DNA of 64,000 nt, from the NCBI RefSeq assembly GCF_000729995.1, contig NZ_JNFG01000200.1:62001-126000 (forward strand), written 5' to 3'. The position numbers and the translations under genes are program-made. Source of the stretch: Caballeronia sordidicola (GTDB lineage: Bacteria; Pseudomonadota; Gammaproteobacteria; Burkholderiales; Burkholderiaceae). How positions within the stretch are numbered: position 1 is the stretch's first letter; each line of letters opens with the position of its first letter. Below, one piece after another: positions 44,037 to 52,727 of the stretch. The notes beneath the pieces were generated by a model. That model had not been told where the DNA came from, did not search any database, and saw only the letters and a program-made list of their open reading frames with translations.

Positions 44037-45523
44037 GCAGCGGGCTCGTCGCCTTCAGCGGGTTCTTCGCGCTCTTCACGTTCATCCCCGAGCAGGTTGG
44101 CCACCTGCTCGCCCGGCAATGCTTCCACGTCGCGGAGTTTCTTGCTCATCTGCCGCGTACGCGTTTCCGCCGACTCAATGGAGCGCGTCACCGCCTCAAG
44201 CTGCGACCGCGTCTTCGACAGCACTTCGCCAAACTTCCTGAACTCCGTTTTCACCGCGCCGAGCACTTGCCAGACTTCACTGGAACGCTGCTCGATTGCC
44301 AGCGTCCTGAAACCCATCTGCAAGCTGTTCAGCAGCGCGGTCAATGTGGTCGGACCTGTCACGCTCACCCGGTATTCGCGCTGCAGAAAATCGGTCAGCC
44401 CCGGACGGCGCAAGACTTCCGCATACAGGCCCTCAGTCGGCAGGAACAACAGCGCGAAGTCCGTGGTGTGCGGTGGTGCGACGTACTTCTGTGCGATGAC
44501 CTTCGCTTCCGCACGAATCCGGCCTTCCAGCGCACGTGACGCTTCCTCGACCGCTGCAACATCGGCGCGATCCTGCGCATCGATCAGACGTTCGTAGTCC
44601 TCGCGCGGAAACTTGGCGTCGATAGGAAGCCATACCGGCGTAGCCACCGCATTCGCGCCGCTTTGGCCGGGCGCGTCGTGACGACCGGGCAGCTTGATCG
44701 CGAACTCCACGCGATCGTTGCTCTTCGGAATGGTGGCGACATTTTTCGCGTACTGGTCCGCCGTCAACAACTGCTCAAGCAACGATTCGAGCTGCACTTC
44801 GCCCCACGTCCCACGCGTCTTGACGTTCGTCAGCACCTTCTTCAAGTCGCCGACGCCCGCCGCCAGCGTCTGCATTTCCCCCAATCCACGATGCACTTGC
44901 TCCAGCCGGTCCGACACCAGCTTGAATGATTCGCCAAGCCGTTGTTCCAGCGTGGCGTGCAGCTTTTCGTCGACGGTACGGCGCATTTCTTCGAGCTTCG
45001 CCGCGTTATTCGCTTCGATATCCTTCAGCCGCGCTTCGAGCGTTGCGCGCACTTCATTAAGACGTCGGTCATTCGACTCCGACATCTGCGCGAGCTGCAG
45101 AGTGAGCGCATCGCCGAAACGCTTCAGCGCCTGGCTTTGTTCGTCGCGTGCGTGCTGGCTTTGCAGCGCGTTGCTTTCCGTCAGCGTGACAAGTTGCCGG
45201 GAGAACGCTTCAAGCTGAGTGTTCTGGACGTTCGCCATGCTCGCGAGTTGCGTCGCGAGCGTCTGCTGAAAATGCGCGAACGCCGTGCCCGCCTCCGTAC
45301 GCGACGCACGGGACGTCTCGGTGACTTCGCCCCGCACGTTGCGTTCGAGCCGCTCCTGACCGCGCGCATGCGCTTCGCCCATATCGATGATCCGATCGGC
45401 AAGCGCCTCGAACTGCTCCTCGACATCTGTTCCGCGCTTCGGCCGCAACAACAGCACTAACGTGATCACCAGAGCGATCGCGAGGATGCCGACACCTACG
45501 CTTAACAGCAACAACATGGTCAT
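44033..45523 (-). CDS. rmuC: DNA recombination protein RmuC
   Basis: RmuC-type proteins limit inversions at short repeats and carry a PD-(D/E)xK-like nuclease fold. The 496-residue protein has an N-terminal membrane anchor (LLLLSVGVGILAIALVITLVLLL), a long coiled-coil part with many charged heptads, and the RmuC domain from about residue 225 (TWGEVQLESLLEQLL, PIDAKFPREDYERL, FALLFLPTEGLYAEVL). Its start overlaps the stop of the upstream dehydrogenase by 4 bases. Confidence 0.94.
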   Translation of the reverse strand: MTMLLLLSVGVGILAIALVITLVLLLRPKRGTDVEEQFEALADRIIDMGEAHARGQERLERNVRGEVTETSRASRTEAGTAFAHFQQTLATQLASMANVQNTQLEAFSRQLVTLTESNALQSQHARDEQSQALKRFGDALTLQLAQMSESNDRRLNEVRATLEARLKDIEANNAAKLEEMRRTVDEKLHATLEQRLGESFKLVSDRLEQVHRGLGEMQTLAAGVGDLKKVLTNVKTRGTWGEVQLESLLEQLLTADQYAKNVATIPKSNDRVEFAIKLPGRHDAPGQSGANAVATPVWLPIDAKFPREDYERLIDAQDRADVAAVEEASRALEGRIRAEAKVIAQKYVAPPHTTDFALLFLPTEGLYAEVLRRPGLTDFLQREYRVSVTGPTTLTALLNSLQMGFRTLAIEQRSSEVWQVLGAVKTEFRKFGEVLSKTRSQLEAVTRSIESAETRTRQMSKKLRDVEALPGEQVANLLGDEREEREEPAEGDEPAA

Positions 45524-46500
45524 TTCTTCAGGACGTCCGGATTGATCGGGTTCGGCGGACTGCCTGCGCGCGGGCCTTCACCCAACGCGGCGATCAGGTT
45601 GTCCGCGGCAAGATTGGCCATGGCGCGGCGCGTGGATTCGGTCGCGCTCGCAATATGCGGCGTCAGCACGACGTTCGACACCGTCAGGAAATCGCGATTG
45701 AAATTCGGCTCGCCTTCGAACACGTCGAGTCCCGCCGCCGCGATCGTCTTGTTACGCAACGCCTGGATCAGCGCAGCGTCGTCGACAATCCCGCCACGCG
45801 CGATGTTCGTCAACGTCGCCGTAGGTTTCATGCTTGCCAATTCAGCCGCGCCAATGGTGTGGTGATTCTCGGCGGTGTACGGCAGCACCAGCACGACGTG
45901 GTCGGCGCGCTTGAGCAAGTCCGCCTTCGATACATACTCCGCGTTCAGTTCCGCCTCGATCTCTGGCGCGACGCGCGAACGGTTGTGATAGATCACGCGC
46001 ATGTTGAACCCGCGCGCACGCCGGGCGAGCGCCTGGCCAATGCGTCCCATACCCAGCACGCCGAGCGTGGCGCCGCAGACGTCGGTGCCGAGGAACGCGT
46101 CGTAGGACCATGTGCCCCACTTGCCCGCGCGCAGGAAGTGCTCCGATTCCGCGATACGCCGTGCCGCGGCCATCATCAGCGCCCAGCCGAAGTCCGCCGT
46201 GCTTTCGTTCAATACGTCAGGCGTGTTGGTGCCGAGCACGCCGTACGCGTTCAACGCCTGCATGTCGAAGTTGTTGTAGCCAACCGCCATATTCGACACG
46301 ACCCTCAGGTTCGGCGCCCCTTCGAGGACCTTCGCCGTGACGGGGTCCCCCGCAAGCAACGCGCCGTCGCGATCAGCCATGCGGCGCGCGAATTCGTCGG
46401 GGCTAAGCGGTGCGCCCGGATTGGCATCGACTTCAAAATACTGCCGGAGACGTTCGATCACGTCAGGAAAAATGGGGCGGGCAACCAGGACTCTCTTCAT
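45520..46500 (-). CDS. D-2-hydroxyacid dehydrogenase (glyoxylate/hydroxypyruvate reductase type)
   Basis: A 326-residue NAD(P)-dependent dehydrogenase of the D-isomer family. It has the Rossmann motif LGVLGMGRIGQALARR, the catalytic arginine in NIARGGIVDD, the glutamate in DVFEGEP and the histidine in LTPHIASAT. It resembles GhrB, but GyaR-type or D-lactate enzymes cannot be excluded. It forms a coupled pair with rmuC. Confidence 0.9.
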   Translation of the reverse strand: MKRVLVARPIFPDVIERLRQYFEVDANPGAPLSPDEFARRMADRDGALLAGDPVTAKVLEGAPNLRVVSNMAVGYNNFDMQALNAYGVLGTNTPDVLNESTADFGWALMMAAARRIAESEHFLRAGKWGTWSYDAFLGTDVCGATLGVLGMGRIGQALARRARGFNMRVIYHNRSRVAPEIEAELNAEYVSKADLLKRADHVVLVLPYTAENHHTIGAAELASMKPTATLTNIARGGIVDDAALIQALRNKTIAAAGLDVFEGEPNFNRDFLTVSNVVLTPHIASATESTRRAMANLAADNLIAALGEGPRAGSPPNPINPDVLKK

Positions 46501-46509
46501 CGACTTCTC

Positions 46510-47919
46510 CTAAAAGAACAGCCATCCAGTAAGCAGGAACAAGGGCAGCAAGATAACCGCCGACCAGCCAAGATACGCGAAGAATCCCGGCATCACGATG
46601 CCGCGCGATTCGGCAATCGCCTTGACCATGAAGTTGGGCGCATTGCCGATATAGCTATTCGCGCCCATGAACACAGCACCGGCCGAGATGGCCGCGAGCG
46701 TGGAAGCGCCGGCCGTCATCAACGTGGGGGCGTCGCCGCCGGCAAGATTGAAGAACACGAGATAAGTCGGCGCGTTATCGAGAAACGACGACAGCAGGCC
46801 TGTCGCCCAGAAGTACGCAATGTCGATAGGTTTGCCGCTCGCGTCGGTCACCATGTGCACAATTCCGGCGAATGCACCGTCGCCACCCGCGCGCAAGATC
46901 ATGATCACGGGCGCGATGGTGATGAAGATGGCGGCGAACAACTTCGCGACTTCTTCAATGGGCGCCCAGTTGAACGCGTTGCCGGCGCGCGCGCTTTGCG
47001 GTGTGAGCACGAGCGACAAGAGCGTCACCACGACGAGCAGCCCATCGCGCACAGCGTTCTGCAACGCGACGTGCGTACCGAACACATCGAACTCGATGCC
47101 CGGTTTCCACAAGCCGCTCATCAAAACCAGCGCGACCACCGCCGCGAGCAAAACGAAATTGATCTTGCCGTCCACGCTCAATGCCGTTTTCACCTCACTC
47201 CGATGCACCACTTCTTCCTTGGCAAAATAATAGCGGTCGAGCGCGTAGAAAAGCGCCAGCAGAACCACGCAGATAAAGAGCGTTGGCGCTGCAAGATGCA
47301 CCGTGGTCCAGAAAAAACTCACACCATTCAGGAAGCCGAGGAACAGCGGTGGATCCCCGAGTGGCGAGAGCGACCCGCCGGCATTGGCTACGAGAAAGAT
47401 GAAGAACACCACGCGATGCACAACGTGCCTGCAATGTTCATTGGCGCGCAGCAGGGGGCGAATCAGCAGCATGGCCGCGCCCGTCGTCCCCATGATGCTG
47501 GCGAGCACCGTGCCAAGCGCAAGCAGCCCGGTATTCAGGCGCGGGGATCCGTGCAGGTCGCCATGCAGGCAGATGCCGCCCGCGACAGTGAACAACGCCG
47601 TGAGCAGGATGATGAACGGCACATACTCTTCCAGCATGGCATGCACGAAGCTCGCGAATGCAACCTGCGTACCGAAGCCAAGTGCAAAAGGCACAAGGAA
47701 CACAAGCGCCCAGGCCGCCGATATCTTGCCGAAATGACGATGCCAGGCATGCGGCGCGATCAGAGGAACGATCGCGATGGACAACAGGATGCCGGCGAAC
47801 GGAAGTGCCCACAACGGCGACAGCGTGGCGCCATCAAGCGATGCCGCGGAGGCGGTCAACGGCAACAACAGGAGTGCCAGGCCTTGGCATAAACGTCGCC
47901 TGCTCATGGACGTGCTCAT
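46510..47919 (-). CDS. NhaD-type sodium:proton antiporter
   Basis: A 469-residue inner-membrane protein with about twelve hydrophobic segments. After a signal-like N-terminus it shows the ion-transporter pattern seen in NhaD proteins: ILLTALFTVAGGI, GTTGAAMLLIRPLLRAN, ANAGGSLSPLGDPPLFLGFL and SFLDNAPTYLVFFNLAGGDA. These GDPP and DNAPTY loops are typical of the ion-translocating core. ATG 47919 is used; ATG 47907 is an alternative. It lies 9 bases upstream of the dehydrogenase on the same strand. Confidence 0.85.
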   Translation of the reverse strand: MSTSMSRRRLCQGLALLLLPLTASAASLDGATLSPLWALPFAGILLSIAIVPLIAPHAWHRHFGKISAAWALVFLVPFALGFGTQVAFASFVHAMLEEYVPFIILLTALFTVAGGICLHGDLHGSPRLNTGLLALGTVLASIMGTTGAAMLLIRPLLRANEHCRHVVHRVVFFIFLVANAGGSLSPLGDPPLFLGFLNGVSFFWTTVHLAAPTLFICVVLLALFYALDRYYFAKEEVVHRSEVKTALSVDGKINFVLLAAVVALVLMSGLWKPGIEFDVFGTHVALQNAVRDGLLVVVTLLSLVLTPQSARAGNAFNWAPIEEVAKLFAAIFITIAPVIMILRAGGDGAFAGIVHMVTDASGKPIDIAYFWATGLLSSFLDNAPTYLVFFNLAGGDAPTLMTAGASTLAAISAGAVFMGANSYIGNAPNFMVKAIAESRGIVMPGFFAYLGWSAVILLPLFLLTGWLFF

Positions 47920-48132
47920 GCGGAAGCGCCATCGGTTGCTGCTGCGGCCGGAGCACACCGCTGTGAGCTCTGGTCGCTTGAATTCCGGCGAGCGGCCGAT
48001 GGTTTCATGATGCTGTCCTCGTTGGCCTGTGCGTCGATCAAGGACTTGATTATAACGAGCACCCTCGCTCGAATACCCTCGACCGAACGGCTAACGCCGA
48101 GCAGCATCGACCCTCAAAAACGCCTTTGCGGG

Positions 48133-49323
48133 TTACAGTTCATTCACGGGTTTGGCGATGTCGAACACCTGGCGCAGGTAGGCAAGGTAAGCCTGGTCCT
48201 CGCACATGTTCTTGCCGGGGGAATCGGAGAGTTTGGCCACTGGCTGGCCGTTGCAGCGAACCATCTTGATCACGATCTGCAGCGGCTGATAGCCAAGATC
48301 GTTGGTCAGGTTGGTGCCCACGCCGAACGCGAGCTGACAGCGGCCGTGGAAACGTTCGTAGAGGCGCAGGACCTTCGGGATATCGAGTGCGTCGGAGAAC
48401 ACTAGCACCTTGGTGCGCGGGTCGCATCGATTCTCCTCGTAGTGACGGATCAGGCGCTCGCCCCAGTCGAACGGGTCGCCGGAGTCGTGGCGGGCGCCGT
48501 CGAAGAGCTTGCAGAAGTACATGTCGAAGTCGTTCAGGAACGCCTTCATGCCATAGACGTCGGAGAGCGCAATACCCAGGTCGCCTCGGTACTCCTTCGC
48601 CCACATCTCGAAGCCGAAGATCTGCGAATCGCGCAGCCGTGGGCCGAGCGCCTGGCAAGCCTGCAGGTATTCATGCGCCATGGTGCCGAGCGGACGCAAG
48701 CCGTGCTTCATCGCGTAGTAGACGTTGCTCGTTCCGGTGAACTGATCGCCCAGGCCTTCCTTCAGCTTGAGGATGACCTCCTCATGCCACTGCTTGGAAA
48801 AACGCCGGCGGGTGCCGTAGTCGGCGATCTTGCAGTCGGAGACTTCGGGGCGGCCGCCGAGCAACTGGATCTTGTCGTGCAGGCGGTCGCGGCCGGTTTC
48901 GAAGGTCGGGTCGCGTTGCGTGTTGCGGAAATAGACCTCGTTGACAATTGCGAGGATCGGGATCTCGAACAGGATGGTATGCAGCCAGGGACCCACAATA
49001 TCAATGTCGATCTCGCCGTTCTGCTTGGCGGACGGCTTGATCGTGACGGACTTCTCATTGAGATGAAAGAGCGCGAGGAAGTCGATGAAATCGCTCTTGA
49101 TGAAGCGCATCCGGCGAAGATATTCGAGTTCCTCTTCCTTGAAGCGCAGATGGCAGAGCTGGCGCACTTCGTCGCGTATCTCATCTATATACGGCACGAG
49201 ATCGATATCCGGCGTGCGGCAGCGAAACTTGTATTCCGCGTGTGCCGCCGGGAAGTGATGCAGCACGACCTGCATCATCGTGAACTTGTAGAGATCGGTA
49301 TCGAGCAGCGAATGGATAATCAT
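48133..49323 (-). CDS. pncB: Nicotinate phosphoribosyltransferase
   Basis: PncB makes nicotinate mononucleotide from nicotinate, PRPP and ATP in NAD salvage. The 396-residue protein begins HSLLDTDLYKFTMMQVV and has GTMAHEYLQA, RHDSGDPFDWGERLI with the phosphoribosyl site, and FSDALDIPKVL. ATG 49323 fixes the standard start; the open frame runs on upstream without conserved sequence. Confidence 0.96.
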   Translation of the reverse strand: MIIHSLLDTDLYKFTMMQVVLHHFPAAHAEYKFRCRTPDIDLVPYIDEIRDEVRQLCHLRFKEEELEYLRRMRFIKSDFIDFLALFHLNEKSVTIKPSAKQNGEIDIDIVGPWLHTILFEIPILAIVNEVYFRNTQRDPTFETGRDRLHDKIQLLGGRPEVSDCKIADYGTRRRFSKQWHEEVILKLKEGLGDQFTGTSNVYYAMKHGLRPLGTMAHEYLQACQALGPRLRDSQIFGFEMWAKEYRGDLGIALSDVYGMKAFLNDFDMYFCKLFDGARHDSGDPFDWGERLIRHYEENRCDPRTKVLVFSDALDIPKVLRLYERFHGRCQLAFGVGTNLTNDLGYQPLQIVIKMVRCNGQPVAKLSDSPGKNMCEDQAYLAYLRQVFDIAKPVNEL

Positions 49324-49775
49324 AGTTCCAGACGAACGGCTAGGAAAACGGGTAAAGGCGCGAGTAAAACCGCCCACAAGCGCGCGGATAGAACCACAAC
49401 GGGCCCGGCACGCCCCAATGCACTGGCTGCTTTGCCGCCAGCGGCCTTCAATGCATGTTACCCGAAGTGTCCGCCCGGAGCGCCTTACCCACTCTGCCGA
49501 AACACGCCGGACAGCGGCGCGGTGAAAGCGCATCGGCGGCCCATAAACAAATCACTAAACGATATAAGACCTTCTGGCCGGGGGTCGCGCTCAAATATAC
49601 CGGTACGCTACAATATCGGTTTTGGCGCGCAGATTGCGCACAGTCGGGCTATACAGCCCCGAATAGAGACGCTCGGTTGGAGACGCTCTGTAAGAGACGC
49701 TCGGTTCGCTGGTTAAACCCCGACGTTCATGTCGCCCTCGCCGCCGCCCCACGAATTTAGTATGCAGGAGCCTGA
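49324..49775. other. Divergent intergenic region pncB / fdxA
   Basis: These 452 bases have no supported gene. A possible -10, TACAAT, lies at 49609-49614 on the plus strand. A 14-base direct repeat (49666-49707) lies within 110 bases of the fdxA start. Confidence 0.5.
49666..49707 (+). repeat. Three 14-bp tandem repeats upstream of fdxA
   Basis: GAGACGCTC occurs at 49666, 49680 and 49694, so the period is exactly 14 bases. The first and third units read GAGACGCTCGGTT; the middle one diverges after GAGACGCTC. The array ends about 70 bases before the fdxA ATG, probably in its 5' UTR or promoter. Confidence 0.85.
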
Positions 49776-50099
49776 ATGACTCACGTTGTGACCGAAAGCT
49801 GCATTAAGTGCCGCTATACCGATTGCGTGGACGTGTGCCCGGTGGATTGCTTCCGCGAAGGTCCCAACTTCCTCTCGATCGATCCGGACGAGTGCATCGA
49901 CTGCGCCGTTTGCGTCGCCGAATGCCCGGTCAATGCAATCTATGCCGAAGAAGATGTCCCCGGTGATCAACAGCACTTCATTGAACTGAATGCTGAACTG
50001 TCGCGCGGCTGGCCGAGCATCACCAAGACCAAGGCGCCGCTACCCGAAGCCGACGAGTTCAAGGACGTGACAGCGAAGCTCGAACTGCTGGTGCGTTAA
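49776..50099 (+). CDS. fdxA: Seven-iron ferredoxin
   Basis: A 107-residue ferredoxin with one [3Fe-4S] and one [4Fe-4S] cluster. The N-terminal cysteines are in CIKCRYTDCVDVCPVDC and the second set in CIDCAVCVAECP; the aspartate in YTDC in place of a cysteine marks the FdxA type. It transfers electrons to unknown partners. The gene is monocistronic and precedes a tRNA. Confidence 0.97.
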   Translation: MTHVVTESCIKCRYTDCVDVCPVDCFREGPNFLSIDPDECIDCAVCVAECPVNAIYAEEDVPGDQQHFIELNAELSRGWPSITKTKAPLPEADEFKDVTAKLELLVR

Positions 50100-50180
50100 G
50101 CCTGAGGGGCCGCACGTCGTCGCATGCTCAGTAACGCTTCTCTCGTTTGTGACTTTTTGAATTGAGATGAACGCAGGGTG

Positions 50181-50209
50181 TTGACAGGCTAGATTCTCCT
50201 CCATATAAT
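50181..50209 (+). promoter_or_regulatory. Perfect consensus sigma-70 promoter of tRNA-Asn
   Basis: TTGACA (50181-50186), a 17-base spacer and TATAAT (50204-50209) match the full consensus. Transcription should begin near 50216, about 16 bases before the tRNA. Confidence 0.95.
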
Positions 50210-50231
50210 TTCGTTTCTCTGCTGCAGATGT

Positions 50232-50307
50232 TCCTCGATAGCTCAGTTGGTAGAGCGCCGGACTGTTAATCCGTAGGTCCCTGGTTCGAGCCCAGGTCGA
50301 GGAGCCA
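50232..50307 (+). tRNA. tRNA-Asn (anticodon GTT)
   Basis: The 76-base gene starts TCCTCGATAGCTCAG, has GTT in the anticodon loop (CTGTTAATCC), a GTTCGAGCC T-arm, discriminator G and encoded CCA. Acceptor arms TCCTCGA and TCGAGGA pair perfectly. It marks the left border of the accessory stretch. Confidence 0.97.
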
Positions 50308-50361
50308 AGAATTACTGCTGTGAACCACTTGTTGAATGTGGTCTTCGGTTCTCCTCCAGTC

Positions 50362-50646
50362 TTATCTAATCCTCGCTGTATCCCCCGCAAGCAGTGCATT
50401 CAGCACCCAATCGGTCAGAAACATCCTGATTGTCTTTGGATCGCTTGAACTGCGAATCATCGCTTTAATATCATCACCGCACGAATCATCCGCTCTTCGG
50501 TGATCAGCACGTGTGGTTTCAAAACTTTTCCAACTTCTACAAGCGTCTGCTTCGACCTTGTCTGCCTCACCTCGCTGCTCTCCTATACGAGCAGCTATCA
50601 ACTCGAGCGGCATAGTCCCGATGTGAAGAATCAAAGATTGAGCCAT
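50362..50646 (-). pseudogene. Uncertain, possibly frameshifted ORF divergent from higB
   Basis: A 94-residue frame starts at 50646, two bases outside the 36-bp palindrome, and begins MAQSLILHIGTMPLELI. Within 200 bases the coding-like pattern seems to move to another minus-strand frame, where SKQTLVEVGKVLKP followed by ITEERMIRAVMILKR is readable before a stop. The two pieces together vaguely recall small helix-turn-helix proteins whose sequence includes LHIGT and ESLAKVL. This could be a decayed regulator gene sharing the palindrome, but may also be chance. Confidence 0.3.
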
Positions 50647-50647
50647 C

Positions 50648-50683
50648 TATAACGCGTTGCGTTATATAACGCAACGCGTTATA
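50648..50683. promoter_or_regulatory. Perfect 36-bp palindrome at the higBA promoter
   Basis: Each half-site is TATAACGCGTTGCGTTAT and its exact reverse complement. Each 18-base half is itself an imperfect inverted repeat (ATAACGC-GTT-GCGTTAT), so the site can be read as two overlapping operators. It ends 8 bases before the higB ATG and is TA-rich like a -10 region. It is very probably the HigA (or HigBA) operator. Confidence 0.85.
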
Positions 50684-50691
50684 GTTCCGAT

Positions 50692-50976
50692 ATGGCAATC
50701 CAAAATTTTATTTGTCGGGAAACAGCACTGATCTGGTCTGGCGAGCGGTCCAAGCGGTTGCCATCGGAGATCCAGCAGACGGCGCGACGCAAGCTCAGAA
50801 TGCTGAACAACGCGAGGTTATTGCAGGATCTCCGGATCCCGCCTGCAAATCGGTTGGAACTGCTCAAGGGCTCACGCGCAGGTCAGCACAGCATTCGCAT
50901 CAATGATCAATGGCGTATATGTTTTCAATGGGACGATGGTGCCGCGCTCGATGTTGAAATCGTCGACTACCACTGA
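50692..50976 (+). CDS. higB: HigB-type toxin (RelE superfamily mRNA interferase)
   Basis: HigB toxins cut mRNA on the ribosome. The 94-residue protein follows the family pattern: RKLRMLNNARLLQDLRIPPANRLELLKGSRAGQHSIRINDQWRICFQW and the C-terminal DYH. The ATG at 50692 is only 8 bases from the palindrome and has no good ribosome-binding site, so the transcript may be nearly leaderless. higA follows after 9 bases. Confidence 0.92.
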   Translation: MAIQNFICRETALIWSGERSKRLPSEIQQTARRKLRMLNNARLLQDLRIPPANRLELLKGSRAGQHSIRINDQWRICFQWDDGAALDVEIVDYH

Positions 50977-50985
50977 GGGGGAACT

Positions 50986-51270
50986 ATGAAAAAATTGGCT
51001 AACGTACACCCGGGTGAGGTGCTCCAAGAAGAGTTCCTGGTGGAGTTAGGGATGAGCCAGAACGCGCTGGCACGCGCTATTAAGGTTCCGCCCAGGAGAA
51101 TTAATGAGATCGTCCACGGAATGCGGTCGATATCGGCCGACACGGCGTTACGCCTGTCGATAGCGCTGGGCACCACCCCACAGTTCTGGCTTGGGCTCCA
51201 GGCTGACTATGACCTTGAGGAAGCGGCGCGCGTCGACCTATCGAGTGTCGAACGCCTGGTCGCGGTGTAG
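50986..51270 (+). CDS. higA: HigA-type antitoxin (XRE-family DNA-binding protein)
   Basis: HigA neutralises HigB and represses the pair. The 94-residue protein begins with HPGEVLQEEFLVELGMSQNALARAIKVPPRRINEIVHG, a helix-turn-helix of the VapI/HigA type, and contains GTTPQFWLGLQADYDLEEA. A GGGGG ribosome-binding site lies 5 bases before the ATG. As usual for hig loci, the toxin gene comes first. Confidence 0.93.
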   Translation: MKKLANVHPGEVLQEEFLVELGMSQNALARAIKVPPRRINEIVHGMRSISADTALRLSIALGTTPQFWLGLQADYDLEEAARVDLSSVERLVAV

Positions 51271-51706
51271 GAATCGGTAAGGGTGCCAACGCCGATCACC
51301 TGACGCCAGTGACGTTTCTCGCCTGGCGGTGGCCGGGTCGCGAACCCGGTGAAGGCTCGATCGAGGATCCGTGCCCCTGACGCTTGATCGCAGCCAAGCT
51401 ATCGGCGACGGTCGTGGACCGATCAATCGCCATGACGCAGCGAGCTTCGTTGCGAAGTCTGCCAGTACTCCTATGGCATCAATATGCGCGAGTTTCAGCG
51501 TGTGCCCGGCGTGAGCATCAAGGCCTGGGAAAGGTCTCTGCTGGATTAACGAACTCTGCCATGGTGCAGAACATCGCGACAAGGTTACCGACCTAGCACG
51601 CAACCGGCCGCCTGGTTGCAAGACGCCGACCTCTCGCTTCCCCCCTTCTCCGCGCCACCCCACCTAAACCGACCCTGATCACCCACCGCCATCGAATCTT
51701 TTAGAA
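51271..51706. other. Apparently decayed DNA between higA and the GntR gene
   Basis: About 440 bases with no convincing gene. A short plus-strand frame near 51428-51549 reads LRCEVCQYSYGINMREFQRVPGVSIKAWERSLLD and ends at a stop; it looks like protein-coding sequence but is too short to name. A palindrome CCGGG-TCGCGAA-CCCGG lies at 51333-51349. Confidence 0.4.
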
Positions 51707-51733
51707 TTGATAGTCGTCAGACAACGGTATAAT
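51705..51733 (+). promoter_or_regulatory. Promoter of the glucarate-locus GntR gene with embedded operator
   Basis: A consensus -10 TATAAT (51728-51733) has TTGATA at 51707-51712 as a possible -35 (15-base spacer). The operator-like GTCGTCAGACAAC (51713-51725) sits between the two elements, so bound regulator would block RNA polymerase. This suggests negative autoregulation. Confidence 0.75.
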
Positions 51734-51797
51734 GTGTCTATCCACTGCATCCCTGAAATACGACATCGCCACCCGGCTGGCCCAAGGAGCGTTTCTG

Positions 51798-52541
51798 ATG
51801 GTCGAATCCCTCACATCCGTCGTGACACCCCGACGCGCCCGTAACCTGGCGGAGAGCGTGTTCGACTACGTGATCGAACAGATCGAATCCGCCGCGCTGA
51901 AACCGGGCGACAAACTGCCCACCGAAGCGAAACTCATGCTGACGCTCGGTGTGAGCCGCACCGTCGTGCGCGAAGGCATTTCTCGCCTGCAGGCGAACGA
52001 GGTCATCGAAACACGTCATGGCATTGGCAGTTTTGTGCTCGAGCCGCGCCGCGAGAAACTGGGCATCGATATGGTGCCGGCCACCACGCTGCGTGACGTG
52101 TTGTCCGTACTCGAATTGCGCATCAGCCTGGAAACCGAATGTGCCGGGTTGGCCGCGCAACGCGCACAGCCGGAAGATCTGGTGCGCATGCGCGCGGCGC
52201 TCGACGCGATAGAAGCCACCAGCCGCAACGGCAGCGACAGCGTCGCGGCCGATCTCCAGTTCCACATCGCGCTCGCCCGGGCGACTGGAAACCGCTATTT
52301 CGTCGATATCCTCACGCAGATGGGCACGGCCCTGATCCCGCGCAACCGCATCGATTCAGCGGGGATTGCGAAAGCCGATCCGAAAGCGTACGTCTCGCTC
52401 GTCAATCTCGAACACGAGAGCATTCTCGAAGCCATCACGCGACGCGACGCCGAAAGCGCGCGCGCGGCCATGCGCATGCATTTGTCGAACAGCCGGGAAC
52501 GCTTGCGCCGCGCGAATCAGTCAAGCGAAGCGGCCGGCTGA
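51798..52541 (+). CDS. FadR-subfamily GntR regulator of the glucarate genes
   Basis: A 247-residue regulator with an N-terminal winged helix-turn-helix (LKPGDKLPTEAKLMLTLGVSRTVVREGISRLQANEVIETRHGIGSFVL, about residues 33-80) and an FCD effector domain with metal-type histidines (FHIALARATGN, LEHESILEAI). ATG 51798 is preceded by AAGGAG; the frame is open upstream, but an earlier start would lie before the transcription start predicted from TATAAT 51728-51733. By position and shared operators it probably represses gudD-kdgD in the absence of glucarate. Confidence 0.88.
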   Translation: MVESLTSVVTPRRARNLAESVFDYVIEQIESAALKPGDKLPTEAKLMLTLGVSRTVVREGISRLQANEVIETRHGIGSFVLEPRREKLGIDMVPATTLRDVLSVLELRISLETECAGLAAQRAQPEDLVRMRAALDAIEATSRNGSDSVAADLQFHIALARATGNRYFVDILTQMGTALIPRNRIDSAGIAKADPKAYVSLVNLEHESILEAITRRDAESARAAMRMHLSNSRERLRRANQSSEAAG

Positions 52542-52727
52542 AAGCGGCCCGCGCAGCCGCCGTACATTTGTCGCCAGCCGACGTTGCCGGGTGGCCGACA
52601 TGGCATAACCAGCGCGCGAACCACCAGGCCGGGCCCCAAAGCATTGATCTCGCAGACAAACGGGCGCCCGCTGCCACATCAGCGGACGCCTAACCCTCTC
52701 GTAGAAAATTCCTCAACATCAATTATC
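52542..52727. other. Unassigned part of the region before gudD
   Basis: 186 bases between the regulator stop and the first gudD promoter with no gene, hairpin or repeat I can support. Confidence 0.4.

Noticed and set aside
45655..47892. A 745-residue open frame on the plus strand
   Set aside because: It lies opposite the dehydrogenase and the NhaD-type antiporter, both with clear family motifs, and has no recognisable domain itself.
51333..51349. CCGGG-TCGCGAA-CCCGG stem resembling a tRNA T-arm on the minus strand
   Set aside because: No acceptor stem, anticodon arm or CCA follows, so a tRNA remnant is not supported; it is only a palindrome in GC-rich DNA.
50232..51730. Direct repeat of the tRNA-Asn 3' end as an attachment site
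   Set aside because: I searched the segment by eye for the last 20 bases of the tRNA and found no second copy, and no integrase gene is present.
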